A DNA stretch of 64,000 bases from Ceratothoa steindachneri (GCA_963969495.1 OZ018333.1:86035256-86099255); one strand, 5' to 3'. Shown: positions 43,652 to 56,690, counted from the first letter of the stretch. The notes: generated by a model from the sequence alone, not told the origin. Translations and numbers: made by a program.

Positions 43652-46600
43652 CAATGTTTCCAATTATTCATTGGAACCTCGAAGGTCTCTTCCCTAAATG
43701 GGAAGAGTTCAAGCTCTTGCGATTACAATCCCGATTGTATTGCTTTACAGGAGACTTGATTGGGTACTCGCAGAGTATCCAACATTTCGGGTTTTGTGAG
43801 ATATTATGAAAACCCTGGAGAACCATATCATGGTTCTGCCGGTTTTGTTAAGAACAGGGTTCCCCACAACCAGCTCTCTCTTAACACCGACCTGCAAGCT
43901 GTTGCTGTCCGCCTATTTTCCAGTCTCCATTATTAGGTCTGTTCGCTGTATCTTCCTCCGGATGAGGAAAGAGAGATAGATCTGTTTTAGCTACAAAGTT
44001 AGTTAATTTAATTTCTCAACTCCCTCCTCCCTTTTTATTGATTGGCGACTTTAATGCTCGACACCTCCTTTGGGGGGACCATGATAACAACCACAGAGGA
44101 AATATGATTGAGAGATTTCTGGGCACTAATGATGTCTGTTTTCTTAACAATGGCAGCCATACATCATTTCACATCCAGACGAACAGCTTTCCACGTGTGG
44201 ACTTGTCTCTCTGTTCACCAAACTGTAGAGCTGATTTTGACTGGACAGTGGATCCTGAATTGCGAGGCAGTGATCACTTCCCCATTGTAATAACACCATG
44301 TACAGGTGGTCCTCCTCCACCACCTAGCAAAAGATGGAATTCTAAAAAAGCAAACTGGCCTAAGTTCAGGCACCTCTCGAGCCATGATGGGTCCTTCCTT
44401 CATGAAGATATTGATGTGGCTCTTGATGATCTTCTAGCCCACGTCAATTATGCAGCTAATTCCTCCATCCTGCTCTCCGGCCTAACTGCTCGTGGACCAC
44501 AATTGCCCTGGTGGTCTGCTAAAGGCTCAAGAGTTGTCACTGGATGTAAACAGCCTTACCAACGTTACCATCGGTGCCCCACGATGGTAAAGAAACTTGT
44601 TCGTAACCGAGCAAGGGCAGCACGGCGACGCATCCTTCGACGAGCTCGAAAGACCTTGTTGGCTGGTTACATCGCGTCGATATGTTGGCAGACCCCTGTA
44701 GACAAAATCTGGAAGAGGGTCAAAAAGCTATTGGGGAAATCCAATGGCTTTACAGCTCCCAACATTGTTCAGGCCAGAGAACTGTTAAGAGACTTGTCCC
44801 ATACTTCCAATGTCTTGGCTAGATCGTTTGCTAATACTTCAAGCCCAGATAACTACTCCATCCAATTCCAGCGCTTTAGGCTCCAACAGGAGCAGCATCC
44901 TATCAACTTTATGGAGCCTAACATAGATAATGAGCCTTATAACCGGCTCTTTTCTATCCATGAGCTCCATAATGCACTAAAGCACTGTGGATCCACTGCA
45001 CCTGGTTCGGATGACATTTCCTATGATATGATTAGGAATATGCATCCATCCCTCCTCTCACATTTGCTGGACATCTATAACTTCATCTGGATTAGGGACT
45101 GCTTCCCTTCATGTGGAGGGAGGCTGTGGTTTTACCTTTCCGAAAACCATGAAAGGATGATACGGAACCCACCCATTACTGCCCCATTTCCCTTACTAGT
45201 TGTCCATGTAAATTGTTTGAGAGGATGATAAATACAAGACTCGCCTGGTTTTTAGAGACAAACCATCTTATATCTCCCTCTCAATCAGGTTTCAGAATAA
45301 AACTGTACCATCGACCTGCTTGTTAGAATGGAGTCTTATATAAGAGATGCTCTTTCAAAGAGGCAGCATTCTGTGATTGGGGCCTGCGGGGCTTTCTCCC
45401 CAGGTTTGTCGAGCAATTCCTCATGTCACCTGCTTCTCTGTGGCCATCAATAGCATTATCGCAAATCTCCCAGCTGAGATTTCCTCAACTCTAGATGTGG
45501 ATGACTTAGCGCTTATCTGTTCATCGCCTAAACTTCCATTGGTCATCCATAAGCTACAGCGGGTTATAAATGCCGTAGCTGATAATGCTTCTTCCAAGGG
45601 CTTCCGCTTTTACGCAGTAAAGACCAAGGCTGTCCACTTTTACTATCATAGATCGATGACATAGGACACTCCCCATTTGTCACTCTATGGTGTCCCTGTC
45701 ACCTTTGAGCTCCATTTCAGATTTCTAGGGGTGATCTTTGATTCGAGGCTTTCTTGGAGGCCTCATTTAGACCCCTTTAAAAGGTCTTGTCTGAAGAGAA
45801 TGAACCTAATGAAATTACTGTCACACACTTTTTGGGGAAGTGATCGACGTACCCTGTGGCTTTTGTATTCAGCATTGGTCCAATCAAAGCTGGACTATTG
45901 GTCACAGATGTACTCCTCTGCCTCACTGTCCATTCTTGAAAAATTAAATACTGTGCGTAACCAGGGTGTGCGCCTGACTTCTGGAGCCTTCAAGTCCTCC
46001 CCTGTGTGGAGTCTCTATGCAGAGAACGGGGCTCTTCCTCTTCCTTTTCACAGGCTCAAGTCTAACCTCAAATATCTTTTTAGACTTGAGCAATTACCAT
46101 GGTCGCCAGTATATGAGTGCACGTTCAATTTGCGAACAGTTACCTCATATGATAGATTTCCATTCCTGGCTCACCCCTTTGCTCTGCGCATGGCCGAGCA
46201 CACAGGACGTCTAAGAGAGTTTTCTGTTATTCCGTTTTCATTACCAAAGATTTCCCCATGCCTCATACCACCTGTAGTGGTATGCAAGGGGCTTACTGGT
46301 AGGCTCAAGGATCAGTTCTTGCCTGTAGCCTTAAGAACCATGTATGATCAACACTCCTCCCACCATCGGCCTAGCACCTTTGTGTTGACCGATGGGTCCA
46401 AGTCATCGGACGGATTTGCAGCTGCTGCTGTCTTCCCATCTCAGACAGCATTGGTTGGCCTACCAAGTGCAGCTTCTGTTTTCACAGCATCACTTGTTGC
46501 CATTCTTGCGGCACTCTTTGTTATTGCTCCTATGCCATCTGGTTGTCTTATGATTTTATCTGACTCCCTTAGTTCTCTGGAGGCACTGGGTGCCTTTGGT

Positions 46601-47184
46601 TCTAGCCAACCGCTGGTTTCCAAGATCCAGCGGTAGCTTTTTTATCGTTCTTCTATTCACAAGATTTCTTTTTGCTGGGTGCCTAGTCGCGTGCGCATCC
46701 CAGGTAATGAAAGGGTGGATGCTACGACCAAGGAGGCGGTATCATTGGGGACACCCCCATCAGCCCCAATCCTACTTTGTGATGTCTATCCTCTCATCAC
46801 CGAATATGTAGTCGGCTTATGGCAGAAGATGTGGGATGAGCTTCCTCCCACCAAGCTCCATTCCATAAAACCTTCAGTCCTCCCATGGCCACTTACCATG
46901 AGACCACGTAGACTGGAGGTTATTTTGTGCCTCACTCATGGGCACTTGATGAATTGGCAGCCCCCACCTTTGTGCATCTGTGCAGGGTGCAGCTGTCCAT
47001 ACTTCACATCTTTGCCGAGTGTCCCTTTCTGAGAAATCTTGGGAGGAGGGTCTTCCCTTTCATTACTGGGCAGATGGCCCCCCAACAGGTTCGGAGGGGC
47101 ATCTTGTTCGAGACTCGTGTCTCTTTTAGTGTGAATAAAATTTTTAACTTTTTAGAAGAATCTAATCTTTTAACCAAAATTTAA
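43652..47184 (+). pseudogene. Family B ORF2 (EEP-RT-RNase H), broken
   Basis: EEP: 'FPIIHWNLEGLFPKWEEF' (43660), 'LQET' (43745), 'LIGDFNARHLLWGD' (44035), 'GSDHFPIVI' (44265). RT: the frame 44038-45228 is open for 396 codons up to the first RT blocks ('APGSDDISYDMIRN'); after frameshifts the palm shows 'LDVDDLALICS' (45490) where the YVDD Tyr is Asp. Thumb and RNase H follow in the frame 45677-46636, 319 codons: 'FLGVIFDSRLSWRPH', 'LTDGSKSSDGFAAAAVFP', 'LSDSLSSLEALG', but 'TASLVAIL' has Ser where the catalytic Glu is expected. The C-terminal segment has 'PSRVRIPGNERVDATTKEA' (46680) and 'CICAGCSC..F.TSLPSVPF' (46970). Multiple breaks make it inactive. Confidence 0.85.
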
Positions 47185-47457
47185 TATATTGCTTCATGAT
47201 TTTATATTCTGTTCTTGTATCTATTGTTGATCCATCTATAGTCTATGTTTTATCCTTCGTTGAGTTCTCAATAGTTTGTTTTTTATATCCTTTTACACCC
47301 TTTGATGGTTTTAAGTTCCTGTACTTCCATTCTATTGATTTTAATTTCCTAGCTATATTTTTGTATATTCTCCAGATGTCTATATTTTTATTGAGAATTT
47401 TCATGCAAATTACCCGTCCTTGAATTTGTCTGCAGGCTAGTCCGTTTGGGCTTTGCA
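47185..47457 (+). mobile_element. Family B LINE, copy 2: 3' UTR and end
   Basis: AT-rich tail without poly(A) but ending 'ctagtccgtttgggctttgcagca', the same end as family B copy 1 near 14625. The gypsy RT reading begins immediately afterwards on the - strand. Confidence 0.65.
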
Positions 47458-48172
47458 GCATTTATTCTACATCTCTTGCAACTTCAGCTCTCAACTTCTC
47501 AAATAATACATTCATTGAGTCATTCCACATTCACTGGTTTCATCACACCCGAACAATCTTTCATAAACTTTGTCCCAAACTCAACCAAACCAAGAAATCC
47601 ACTCAACTCTCTCACTGTGGTATGCTTAGGGAAATTCCTAACCTTTTCCACTTCCTTCTCTGATTTACACAATCCAGCTCCACTTACCTTATGTCCCCAA
47701 AACTCAAGTTCACTGGCAAACCACCCACATTTAGACAACTTCACTTTCACACAAACCTCTTCCAACTTTCTCAAAACATGATTCACCAAAGTCATATGTT
47801 CTTCCATGTTCTCACACATCACCAAAATATATCATCCAAAAGCACTCGCACACTCTTATATGGAAAAGCACTCAACTCCATATTCTTAGCATGCTGAAAA
47901 GCGGCTGGGGCGTCCGTCAATCCAAAGCTCAGGTTTCTAAACTGATAATGGCGATTTGAGGTAAACTCTGTAATGAGCCTACACTAATTCTCTCTAATTC
48001 CTCACACTTTCCTCAATCTCTTGAGCTAAGGGGGGCGGGGGGCGAGGCCTTTGATAAATCTGCGTGTTATCGCTCAAAACAATCTTAAACTGGGGCAAGT
48101 GAGTGCTGCCGAAGTCCTTACCCCCTTGAGTCAAGGCACCTCTTATATTTCACAACATACTGTAAACCTTTG
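47458..48172 (-). pseudogene. Gypsy pol: reverse transcriptase part
   Basis: On the - strand: 'FKIVLSDNTQIYQRPR' (48085-48040) is the pre-RT block, 'YQFRNLSFGLTDAPAAFQHA' (47945) is the FGLxxAPxxFQ block, 'VRVLLDDIF' (47845) is the Y/L-x-DD catalytic box with both Asp present, and the frame 47825-47520 covers 'KCGWFASELEFWGHKVSGAG' and 'VRELSGFLGLVEFGTKFMKD', the RT/tether blocks. Part of the palm is missing. It runs into 'NVLFEKLRAEV' and is then cut by family B. Its continuation is at 34320. Confidence 0.8.
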
Positions 48173-48700
48173 CCCCCTAAGGGGCGCCGCAATTTGCCTT
48201 ACTGGCGGCCGTGCTGATGCTACTCTGCGCCACGTCCGGTCCCAGCTTAGCCTCTTCTCCTTCTTTCAGACAGCCTGTATTTCTCCCCTACTTCCCCACT
48301 TCCCCTACAACCTCTCCCACAACTTTCTTTGGTCGTCCTCTATTTTCTCAGGATAAATGCTGACCTTCACAGCCAACTATCCCGGATCGGGGCTGAGGGG
48401 GGAGATGACAATGTTTCCTGACCCCTGAGCTCCGGTTTGGGATAGTGGATTTTTAAATAACCTGCTTTCTCCCCACCCACATCTTCCTCACCTGCTCTTC
48501 CTTTCTATTTTCAAACACTATACATTTTAAGCCGTGTCCAAGGTGGAGCCGCCATGCTGAGGGACTGCCAGGCCACCAGGCGGGAGGTGTGGCCTTGAAT
48601 GGCGGCACCTGATTCTTTTACCCCCGTACGCATCCCTTGCAGGGCGGGCTACTGCAAGTGGTGATGAGTGATTACTTCTCATAAAAAAAATAGGGTCACC

Positions 48701-51132
48701 ATGCCCAATGATGATAGCCAAAAAAATATCCCCTCTATTTCTCCTTTTCCATCGTCGGACCCGCCCTCGGGCAGCTCCACAAAAAAAAATGGAGGTTTCC
48801 CCCAATGTGCTCTCAAAGGGGACCCTCCAAATCTCTCTAACCGAAGAGGAGGCTTACTCCTCTCCTTCGCCTACGGGGGTAGGGGACTCCCCCTCACCCC
48901 CTTGTCTGGAGGTGCTTTCGGGCACCTCCCTCTTCCCAGCGGCAGTCCCCCCTTTACTTTCCAAGGGGACTGCCAAGAAAGCCAGCAGGAGGCCAATAGC
49001 CGACCGCTCCACATTGAAGCAAGCGGCTCGGTAGGGCAAACCCCCTTAAGGGGAGAGGGAAGCCAGGCCCCATCGTTCGCTTCCCTCAAAAGACCTGCTG
49101 GCGAGAATATTTAACCTTGCCGGGGTCAAGGCCTTTGCCTCCCCAAACTCGAGTTATGACAGCGCTGCCAATGGGACCTGTGATGTCCTGGGGGAGGGGG
49201 GGGGGCAACTGGAGGCCCTCCTCCTAAGATGGACATGGTCCTTGAGGCAACCCAGCCTCAGAAGGTAGGACCTTCTATGGGAGCGAATCCGGGCTCGGCG
49301 TCAATCACCGAACCCGAGTCCGCCCCTATGCAAAGTCGTCCTCAAACGCCTAGGGCTTCCAAGGCAGTACAAGGAGGGGAGGGATCTCCTCCGACCAGTG
49401 CCCCTGCAACTGCAAGGACTTTCCCCATCTCGGAAAAGGACCTTGCTGAGGCCAGTCCATCCGACCTGGGGGCTCCTGCAGACGGAGGAGAGAAGCGGGT
49501 TCATTCCCCGCCCTCCTCTCCTAAAAAGAAAAAAGACTAAAAAGACTCGGGGCTCCTCTCCATTCGAGGGGGCTGTGGAGACGGATGGGTCTGTTGCCAC
49601 TTCGGTAAGCGACCAAGCCAAGATCGGCACATCCGGCCACTCTGCCCCGCCAGGTGCGGTGCCCCTGACTAAGACCAAAAGTGCTAGTGCGCAGAGCGGA
49701 GGCTCGATTACATCGGGGACTCTCATTCAGAGACTACCCGGCGTTTTCGAGCCTGCTGGCTTCAAACGCTTCTTCGTTATTCACTCCACTGATCGCACCA
49801 TGTTGGCCTAGGGCAACATGATCCATCAGAGGAGAGCTTTAGCTAGTGTGATTGGTAGAGAGCCGAAGGTGACCCGTTTTTCGGACGGGAGCCTTTGGGC
49901 GAATGCGTCGAATCGCTGCGAAGAGGCCATGATTAGTGCCCTTCGGTCACTTGATGGCACGCCTGTGAGTGTGACGCCGCACTCTACCATGAACTTCGTG
50001 AACGGAATAGTTTATGCGAGGGAAATCGTGGACTACTCCATAGAGGACATCACCTTAGAGCTGGCTGACCATGGGGCGGTCAAGGTCGAATGTGTGATGA
50101 GAAAACAGGGAGGGGCTTCGAGACCCACCCCTACACTCTTCGTCACGTTTGACTGTGACAAGCTCCCTGAGTCGGTGCGTGCCGGCTGGTATCGCTACCA
50201 CGTCAAGGCATTCGTGCCACTGCCGCGGAGGTGCTATTACTCTCACCGCTTCGGCCATACGAATCGCTCATGTAGACGTACAAAGTCTCGGTCACCCCAA
50301 GTCTGTGTAAATTGCTACAAGGCCGCACACGATAAGTTCAAATTGTGTGTGGCCAAGTGTGTCAGGTGCGGAGAGCCGCACCACGCTTTTTTCGAAGCAA
50401 TGTGGTGCATATCTCTTTGAGAAAGAAATCCTGGCCGTTCAGGCCCAGGATCGACTCTCATTCCGCGAGGCTAAGGACTTGGTCCTGGCGCACCCGTCTC
50501 TGCGTGGGACCTCTTACGCCTCACTGCTAAGAAAGACACTGTCTGCTCCTGGCCCATCCAGGCCAACGAGCAGGGTTGTTTCAGCGCCCATTCGTAGCCC
50601 TTCTGCGGGTTCTACTCAACCCGGGTGCTTTCCTGGTAAAGCTGGTAGCACAAAGGGTTCACACCCAGCCCCGGCTAAAACCACGGCTATCCCCCTTTCG
50701 CCACCGTGACCGTCTCCCGTAAGGCGAAACGGGCACGCGCCTCCACCGAGTCGTTAGACTCACAGGAGCCAACACCCCTAAAGTTGGTCGCCAGGCCATC
50801 TTCTGGGGTTCTTAAAGCTGCTCCCCGAAAGGAGGACAGCAACAAAGGAGCTTCGGCTCCTTCGCCCACGCCTGGTGGTAGGTTGCGTGGCTCGGAGACG
50901 GTGGAGCCTCGAAAAGAAGGACCCCGCCTGCGAAGCCTCAACGCGCGCCTAAAGTTTCGAGGCGGAGGGAGAAAAAGACTCGCATGGCGAGTCCAACCTC
51001 CCCTAATAAGTCTTCGAAGGCCACAGCGCATTGTCCGGCCAACAGCGCCCGGGGTTCTGCCTCCGGGAAGCGTATGGCCATTGCCGTGAAGTTCATCTCT
51101 TCGAAGAGGCCCCCCGTGTCTCCTCCGAGCTA
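48701..51132 (+). pseudogene. Family A ORF1 in copy 48173-53361
   Basis: Start 'MPNDDSQKNIPS' in the conserved ATG context. Frame changes near 49030, 49190 and 49540; a TAG at 49809 precedes the pre-knuckle block (open 49818-50420). Knuckles: 'CYYSHRFGHTNRSC' has lost its second Cys (Ser), 'CVNCYKAAHDKFKLC' is intact and the third is frameshifted at about 50390 by an extra T. A basic Pro/Ser-rich tail follows to about 51132. Confidence 0.75.
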
Positions 51133-52803
51133 GGCCTGGAGGGCATATTCCTTCAATCGAATTGCCGCGGACTCCGGGCCAATTGGGAGGAGCTGCTGAG
51201 GCTCGTCTCGTACCGTTCCCCGTTAGCTTTTTATCTACAGGAGACCATGCTAGACGCATGCTCCCTGCCCACCCTCCCGGGGTATAAAGTTTTTGCAACC
51301 TCGCCACCACGAGATGGGGGCCGGGCTGGGGAATGCGCGGTTTACACATGGCATGATGTCTCCGTTCTTCTTTTCATTTTAGATACTTCCTTTCAGGCAC
51401 TGGGTGTGCAGCTTCACCTGGGTAGGAGGTATACTGTTATTTCTGCGTACATTCCACCGTCACCTGACTTTCCCCGTTCAGATCTTGCTTGGAGATCTGA
51501 ACGGCAGACATCCGTTCTGGAGAGCCTACTCATTAAATCCCAGGAGACAAGTCCTTGCCGATCTGATCGAAGAGCTTGAGATGGGTGTCCTAAATGTGGA
51601 TGAGTTTACGCATCACTGCCCGAGAACCGCTTCATTTTCCTGCCTCGATCTATCTTTGTGCTCTCTTGATGCACAGTCTTATTTTTATTGGGGGTTGATC
51701 GATGACCTCCATAGTAGTGATCACTTTCCCCTTCAAATATTTTCTGGGTCGCTGCCGCCTGAGAGCCCACTTCGGTGGTGCTTGGCTCGTGCACAGTGGT
51801 GCTTGGCGCGGGCGCCATGGTCTGCATTTCGGGAAATGTCTGAATTCTCTATCTCAGTTGAGGAGCTTAAGTCGTTAGATAAGGCCGTTGAGTTCTTCTC
51901 CGGCAACGTCATTGCCGCGGGCCTAGCTACTATTCCTAGAACGTCTGGCCGTTTTGCACGCCGACCACTCCCGCGATGGTCAGTTGAGTGTGAGACGGCC
52001 CTCAAGCAGAAGTGCTTTGCCTACATTCGCTATAAGCGACGCCCGAACGATTTCACTGTCGCTGAATTTCGTCGGGCTAGGTTGCATTATATTTCGAAGC
52101 ACGCCCGCCGCTCTTCTTGGCGGCCATACTTGTCTTCACTTAACGGAAAGACCCCTCAAGCAGAGGTGTGGAAGCGAGTCAAAAGGATTCGGGCCATGTT
52201 CTCGCAGGACCTCCCTCCCGTTCTCCAAGAGAATGGGACCGCAATCTCGGACCCCGCGTCCGTGGCGGAATCCTTCGAGACCGCTTTATCCGCATTCTCT
52301 AGCCGGGATGCTGCTCCGCCAGCATTCAATGCACCTCGTGATGTCGCGAAGGCCGCCGGCTGGACTTTACCTCCAGAGGCGGAGAACCCTTCAACGACAG
52401 CTTTACTTTGAGTGAGTTGCGTTCCGCTCTTGCTTCGTGCGCGGTCACCGCACATGGTCCGGACAATGTTCCTTACACCATGCTTCAACACTCGGTACGG
52501 GACATTACGCGACGTCCCTGGTACTTATACCTGATTGTGATCTATAGCGACTCATATAGCGCCCTGAGTGATCTCGGGTCATTGAAATCTCCGCATCCCC
52601 TGGTTCGCATTATCCGTGACGCCACAGTTTTGGCGAGCCGGGTGGATGTCAAGATTATCTTCTGCTGGGTTCCTGGACATGTAGGAAATGCGGGGAATCA
52701 GCGCGCCAAAGAGTCCGCGAGGACTCTAGGACCGGACGAGCGTTTCGCTTTCCCTCACACCGCCTACATGGCAGGAATAGGGGCAGCTCTCCGGGTTTCT
52801 TAG
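51031..52803 (+). pseudogene. Family A ORF2 (EEP, partial RT joined to RNase H)
   Basis: 'MSGQQRPGFCLREAYGHC' start. EEP is split at about 51480 by a deletion that merges 'SADFD' with the 'GDLNGRHPFW' block, both parts being recognisable; 'SSDHFPLQIF' is present. The linker and first RT blocks are open to 52411. At 52495 the RT is joined to 'VIYSDSYSALSDLG', i.e. to the middle of RNase H. The YVDD palm is absent. The fused frame is open to 52803, but has no complete catalytic domain. Confidence 0.8.
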
Positions 52804-53329
52804 CAAAGAAGATGGGAGACGGTCGCGTGCCATTGCGCCGCGACTTTTCCCATGGACCTACCACCCAATGCCGCGAAAGCTTCAGGTTGCTTTCTGTCGT
52901 CTCCGAGTTGGACACACTTGCGGGACGCACGCCATTTGATGGAGCACTCGATAGCGCCCTACTGTGAAGACTACGTTGACCCCCAGACTGTTCGGCACAT
53001 TCTTATTGAATGTCCCAGTCTGGGTGATCTTCGCGCACGTTACCTGTCCCAGTACCGGGATGTGCGGGGTCGCTACCGCCTTTCCCCTGTACTCGGGACG
53101 AGTTCGTGAACATTGACTGGTGGACTTATAGACTTTTGGGGGGAGGCGCCGCCTTTTCTCGTTTATATTAATAGGGTTTTTTTAGGTTATTTTAGTAGGT
53201 CGTACGTTCCTGCGACAGGAGGAGGCGGACCTCCCCCCCGATGCTAGAGCTTGCTTCCTGCTTATTGCCTTTTTACTTTTTTTTATGTATTTTTTTCCAT
53301 CTTATTTTAAAGATGCCTAATATTAGGCA

Positions 53330-54286
53330 GTGTTGACTACGGCGACTAATGCCCAAGTAGGCACGGATCTCCTCCTCCGGCCCGTGCCCTTGCGACCGCC
53401 AGGACATTCTCCATCTCCCATCTCGGAGAAAGACCTTGCTGAGGCCGGTCCATCTGGTCTGGGGGCTCCTGCCGGCGGAGAGGAGAAGCGGGTTCTTTCC
53501 CCGCCCTCCTCTCCTAAAATAAAAAGAAAAAAAAAGACGAAAAATTCCCTGGACTCCTCTCTATCCGCGTGGGCTGCGGGGACGGATGGGTCTGCTTCTT
53601 CGGTAAGCGACAAAGCCAAGATCGGCACGTCCGCCCCTCCCCCACCCCTGGGTGCAGAGTCCCTGACAAAGACCAAAAGTACAAGTAATACGACAGGCGC
53701 GCAGAGTGGAGCCTTGATTACGTCAGTGCCCCTCATTCAGAAGTTACCTGTTGTTTTCGAGCCTGCTGGCTTTAAACGCCTCCTCGTTATTCGCTCCACT
53801 GATGGCAACATGTTGGTCAAGTGCAACATGATCCATCAGAGGAGGGTATTAGCTAGTGTAATTGGTAGAGAGCCGAAGATGACCCGTTTCTCGGACGAGA
53901 ACCTTGTGGCGAATGCGGCGAATCCCTCCGAGGCGGCCAAGATAAGTTCTCTTCGGACACTTGATGGCACCCCGGTGAGTGTGACGCCGCACTCTACTAT
54001 GAACTTTGTGAAAGGGGTAGTTTATGCGAGGGAACTCGTTGACTACTCCATAGAGCACATCACCTTAGAGCTGGCCGACCATGGGGCGGTTAAGGTCGAA
54101 CGTCTGATGGGAAAACAGGGAGGGGTCTCGAGACCCACCCCTACACTCTTCGTCACGTTCGACTGTGACAAGCTCCCTGACTCGGTGCGTGGCGGTTGTT
54201 ATCGCTACCGCGTGAAGGCATTTTTGCCACCGCCGCGGAGGTGCTATTACTGCCACCTCTTAGGCCATACTAATCGCTCCTGTTGA
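53330..54286 (+). pseudogene. Family A ORF1 fragment (basic patch, pre-knuckle block)
   Basis: Open frame of 318 codons; the first ~10 lie in the preceding copy's 3' UTR. It contains 'PKIKRKKKTKNS', the 'STMNFVKGVVYARELVDYSI' block and ends at the first knuckle 'CYYCHLLGHTNRSC' with a TGA at 54284. It is the longest intact view of the middle of ORF1 in the window. Confidence 0.75.
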
Positions 54287-56690
54287 CGTGCAAATTCGGG
54301 GTTACCCGAAATCTGTGTAAGTTGCTCCAAGGCCACATACGATAAGTACAAATCGTACGGGACGATGTCTCGTACATCATAATTCGGCACTTGGGTGAGC
54401 GAGACATGGCCTTTCTGTTAAATTTGTTCAAAAGGATCTGCGTAGAAGGTATCCACCTAGACTCCTGGTGAATCGCTACTGTGCTCGTTTTTAGAAAATC
54501 GATGAGTGATCACTCTCCCTTGGCCGGTTTCCGCCCAATCTCTCTAACCTCCTGCTTTGTGCATGTTAATGGATAAATTGGTAAGTGTTAGATTAGCCTC
54601 TTTGTCTGGAGAGAGAGGAGGCCATATTTTCTCCAGATTGCAGCTTCTGCAAGTTCCATTCCACCTCAGATGCTCTGCTCCGATTAGAAAATTCCGTTTG
54701 TATGCCTCTCTCCGTATACAGAACTACGCCACGGTGTTTCTCGATCTTGAAAAGGCATTTGATACCGTATGGTGATCCGGTATCATAGAGACTCTCTACA
54801 TGATATAGGTGAGGGTACACCTGCCAATCTCTATATCTGAATTTTTGCGAAATCGTCGAGTCCGCGTATGGGGAGGAGTGCTCTCTGGCACCAATTAGCA
54901 GGAAGAGAGGGTTCCGCAGGAAAGTGTCCTCCGTGTCATATTCTTTGCCCTAACTATCAATGTCATCACTGCGGTTCTTCCGGTAGATCTCTTTTGGCGC
55001 GTGCCAGATGCCATCTTTGGAGCGTGACTCCAACAGGCATTGAACCGCGTCTCTCCTTATGCAGAAGAACACAGACTTGGGTTGTTCTTGGCCAAGAGTA
55101 AGGTGGTGCACTTCTGCCGCCATCCAAGGATACAATCTCAACCAGACTTATTTCTAAATGCGATTCGCTTGGAAGTGGTGGATTCGGTCTTGTATTTGAC
55201 CGACGCCTCACCTGGGATGTTCACATTCGCAGCCTTAAGTTCTCATTTACCAGCACCATACATATTCTTAAGGCACTGATACGGCTACTGCCTTTTTTTA
55301 TTTATCCTTTGTTCGTTCAAAGCTGGTCTACCGATGCGAGTTTTTTGCATCCGCATCGTACTGTGGAAGGTGGACTTGATCCACCACACTGACCTTCGCC
55401 TGGCTACCGGTGCCTTCCGCACGTCCCCCATTGAAAGCCTACTTGTCGATGCTGAGATATGCCACTCCCTCTACAGCGTGCACAATTTATTAATCGCCTG
55501 TACGCGCGAGCTTGGCGCATCCCTCAGTCGCCTACAGCTCTCACTGCATCCGCACTTGATCTCGACGGTGCCCATGCCGCTGAGAGACGCCAGTCATAAC
55601 CTAACCCTTTTGCTTTGGGGCTTCGAAACTCGGTATAGCTCTGGGTTCGTTGATGCCTTAGTTCTGCCTAGAACGCCACCTTAGAGGGTACCTCCTTTGA
55701 CTATCGCCACGCCTCTGCTCCCACAGCTTCTCCAACGCCGGGAATATTGTGTTTGGCCATTTTAGAGCACATTTCGTGTCACGTTTGAACCTTGCCACTG
55801 TATATAGACGAGCTGGTTGCATTCAATACACCGCTCAGTACGGAAGATTACGCGCGTGCCCGGTTCAGAGACCGAATTGTGATTTATAGCGACTCACAAA
55901 GCGCCCTGAGTGCTTTCGGGGCACTGGAATCTCCGCATCCCCTAGTTCGTGATATTCGCGATGTCATCTGAACTTGCAGGAATTGCGGGGAATGAGTGCT
56001 CCAAATATTCTGCGAGGACTGGGCTACCAGACCAGCGTTTCGATCTTCCTCAGACCGATTATATGGCAGGAATACAGGCTACCCTGCGATGGCTCGGCAA
56101 ATAAGATGGGAGACGGTTGAGGGGAACTTAGTTACATGTCATTGCGCCAAGACTGTTCCCATATTCTTACTCCCCAAGGCCGCGACTGCTTCAGGTTGCT
56201 TTCTGACGTCTCCCGGACGCACCGCCATTTGATGCAGCGCTCGCCTGCGCCTTATTGTTCCGACAGAGTTGTCCCCTAGATATTTGGCACATTGTTGTTG
56301 ATTGTCTTAGTCTGGGTGATCTTGGCTCACGTTACATGTCCCGGTACCGGGACTACCGAGGTCGCTACCGCTTTTCCCTTGTACTCAGGACTTGTTTGTA
56401 CACACAGACCTCTGGACAATACTTTTTGGAGAAGGCTGACATCCTCTACTCTATTTAAAGGGTTTTTTGTAGGTCTCTTGTTCCTGCGCCGGGGGAGATG
56501 GGCCTTTCCCCGAAGCCGAAGCGCACTTCCTTCTTGGCACCTTTTGCTTATTTTTTTATCGTTTAGCGTTTCTCTTTCTTTTTATCTTTGTTACTTACAT
56601 AGTTGTTATTTTTTTTTAACCTGCCTAGTAGTAGTCTTTAGTGACTAGGGCGACTTCAGCCCTAGTAGGCAATCGCTAGATGGGCTATCA
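53362..56690 (+). mobile_element. Family A LINE, 5'-truncated, internally deleted copy joined to the previous one
   Basis: Starts inside ORF1 ('acggatctcctcctccgg', equal to about 6665), covers ORF1 to the first zinc knuckle (open 53330-54286), then jumps near 54358 to the RT ('cgggacgatgtctcgtac', equal to about 9726). RT, thumb, RNase H and the C-terminal segment follow in broken frames to about 56440, and the terminal hairpin sequence ends near 56683 before 'caaattttttgccc'. The RT palm region near 54960 has a deletion that removes the YVDD. More diverged than the previous copy. Confidence 0.8.

Larger units (their letters stand above)
48173..53361 (+). mobile_element. Family A LINE, 5'-complete, internally deleted copy
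   Basis: 5' motif in variant form (CCCCCTAAGGGGCGCCGC), 528-bp 5' UTR, ORF1 (start 48701), ORF2 (start 51031) up to the RT 'GPDNVPYTMLQH' at 52495, then a jump to RNase H ('SVREITRRP', equal to about 11395) that deletes most of the RT. The 3' UTR breaks off at 'gcccaagtaggc' (53361), inside the terminal hairpin and without an A tail, and the next A copy starts there. Confidence 0.85.

Noticed and set aside
48173..48174. Firm call of a target duplication for the fused A pair
   Set aside because: Only about 7 bases (TTTGCCC) match and both flanks are low complexity; reported as possible only.
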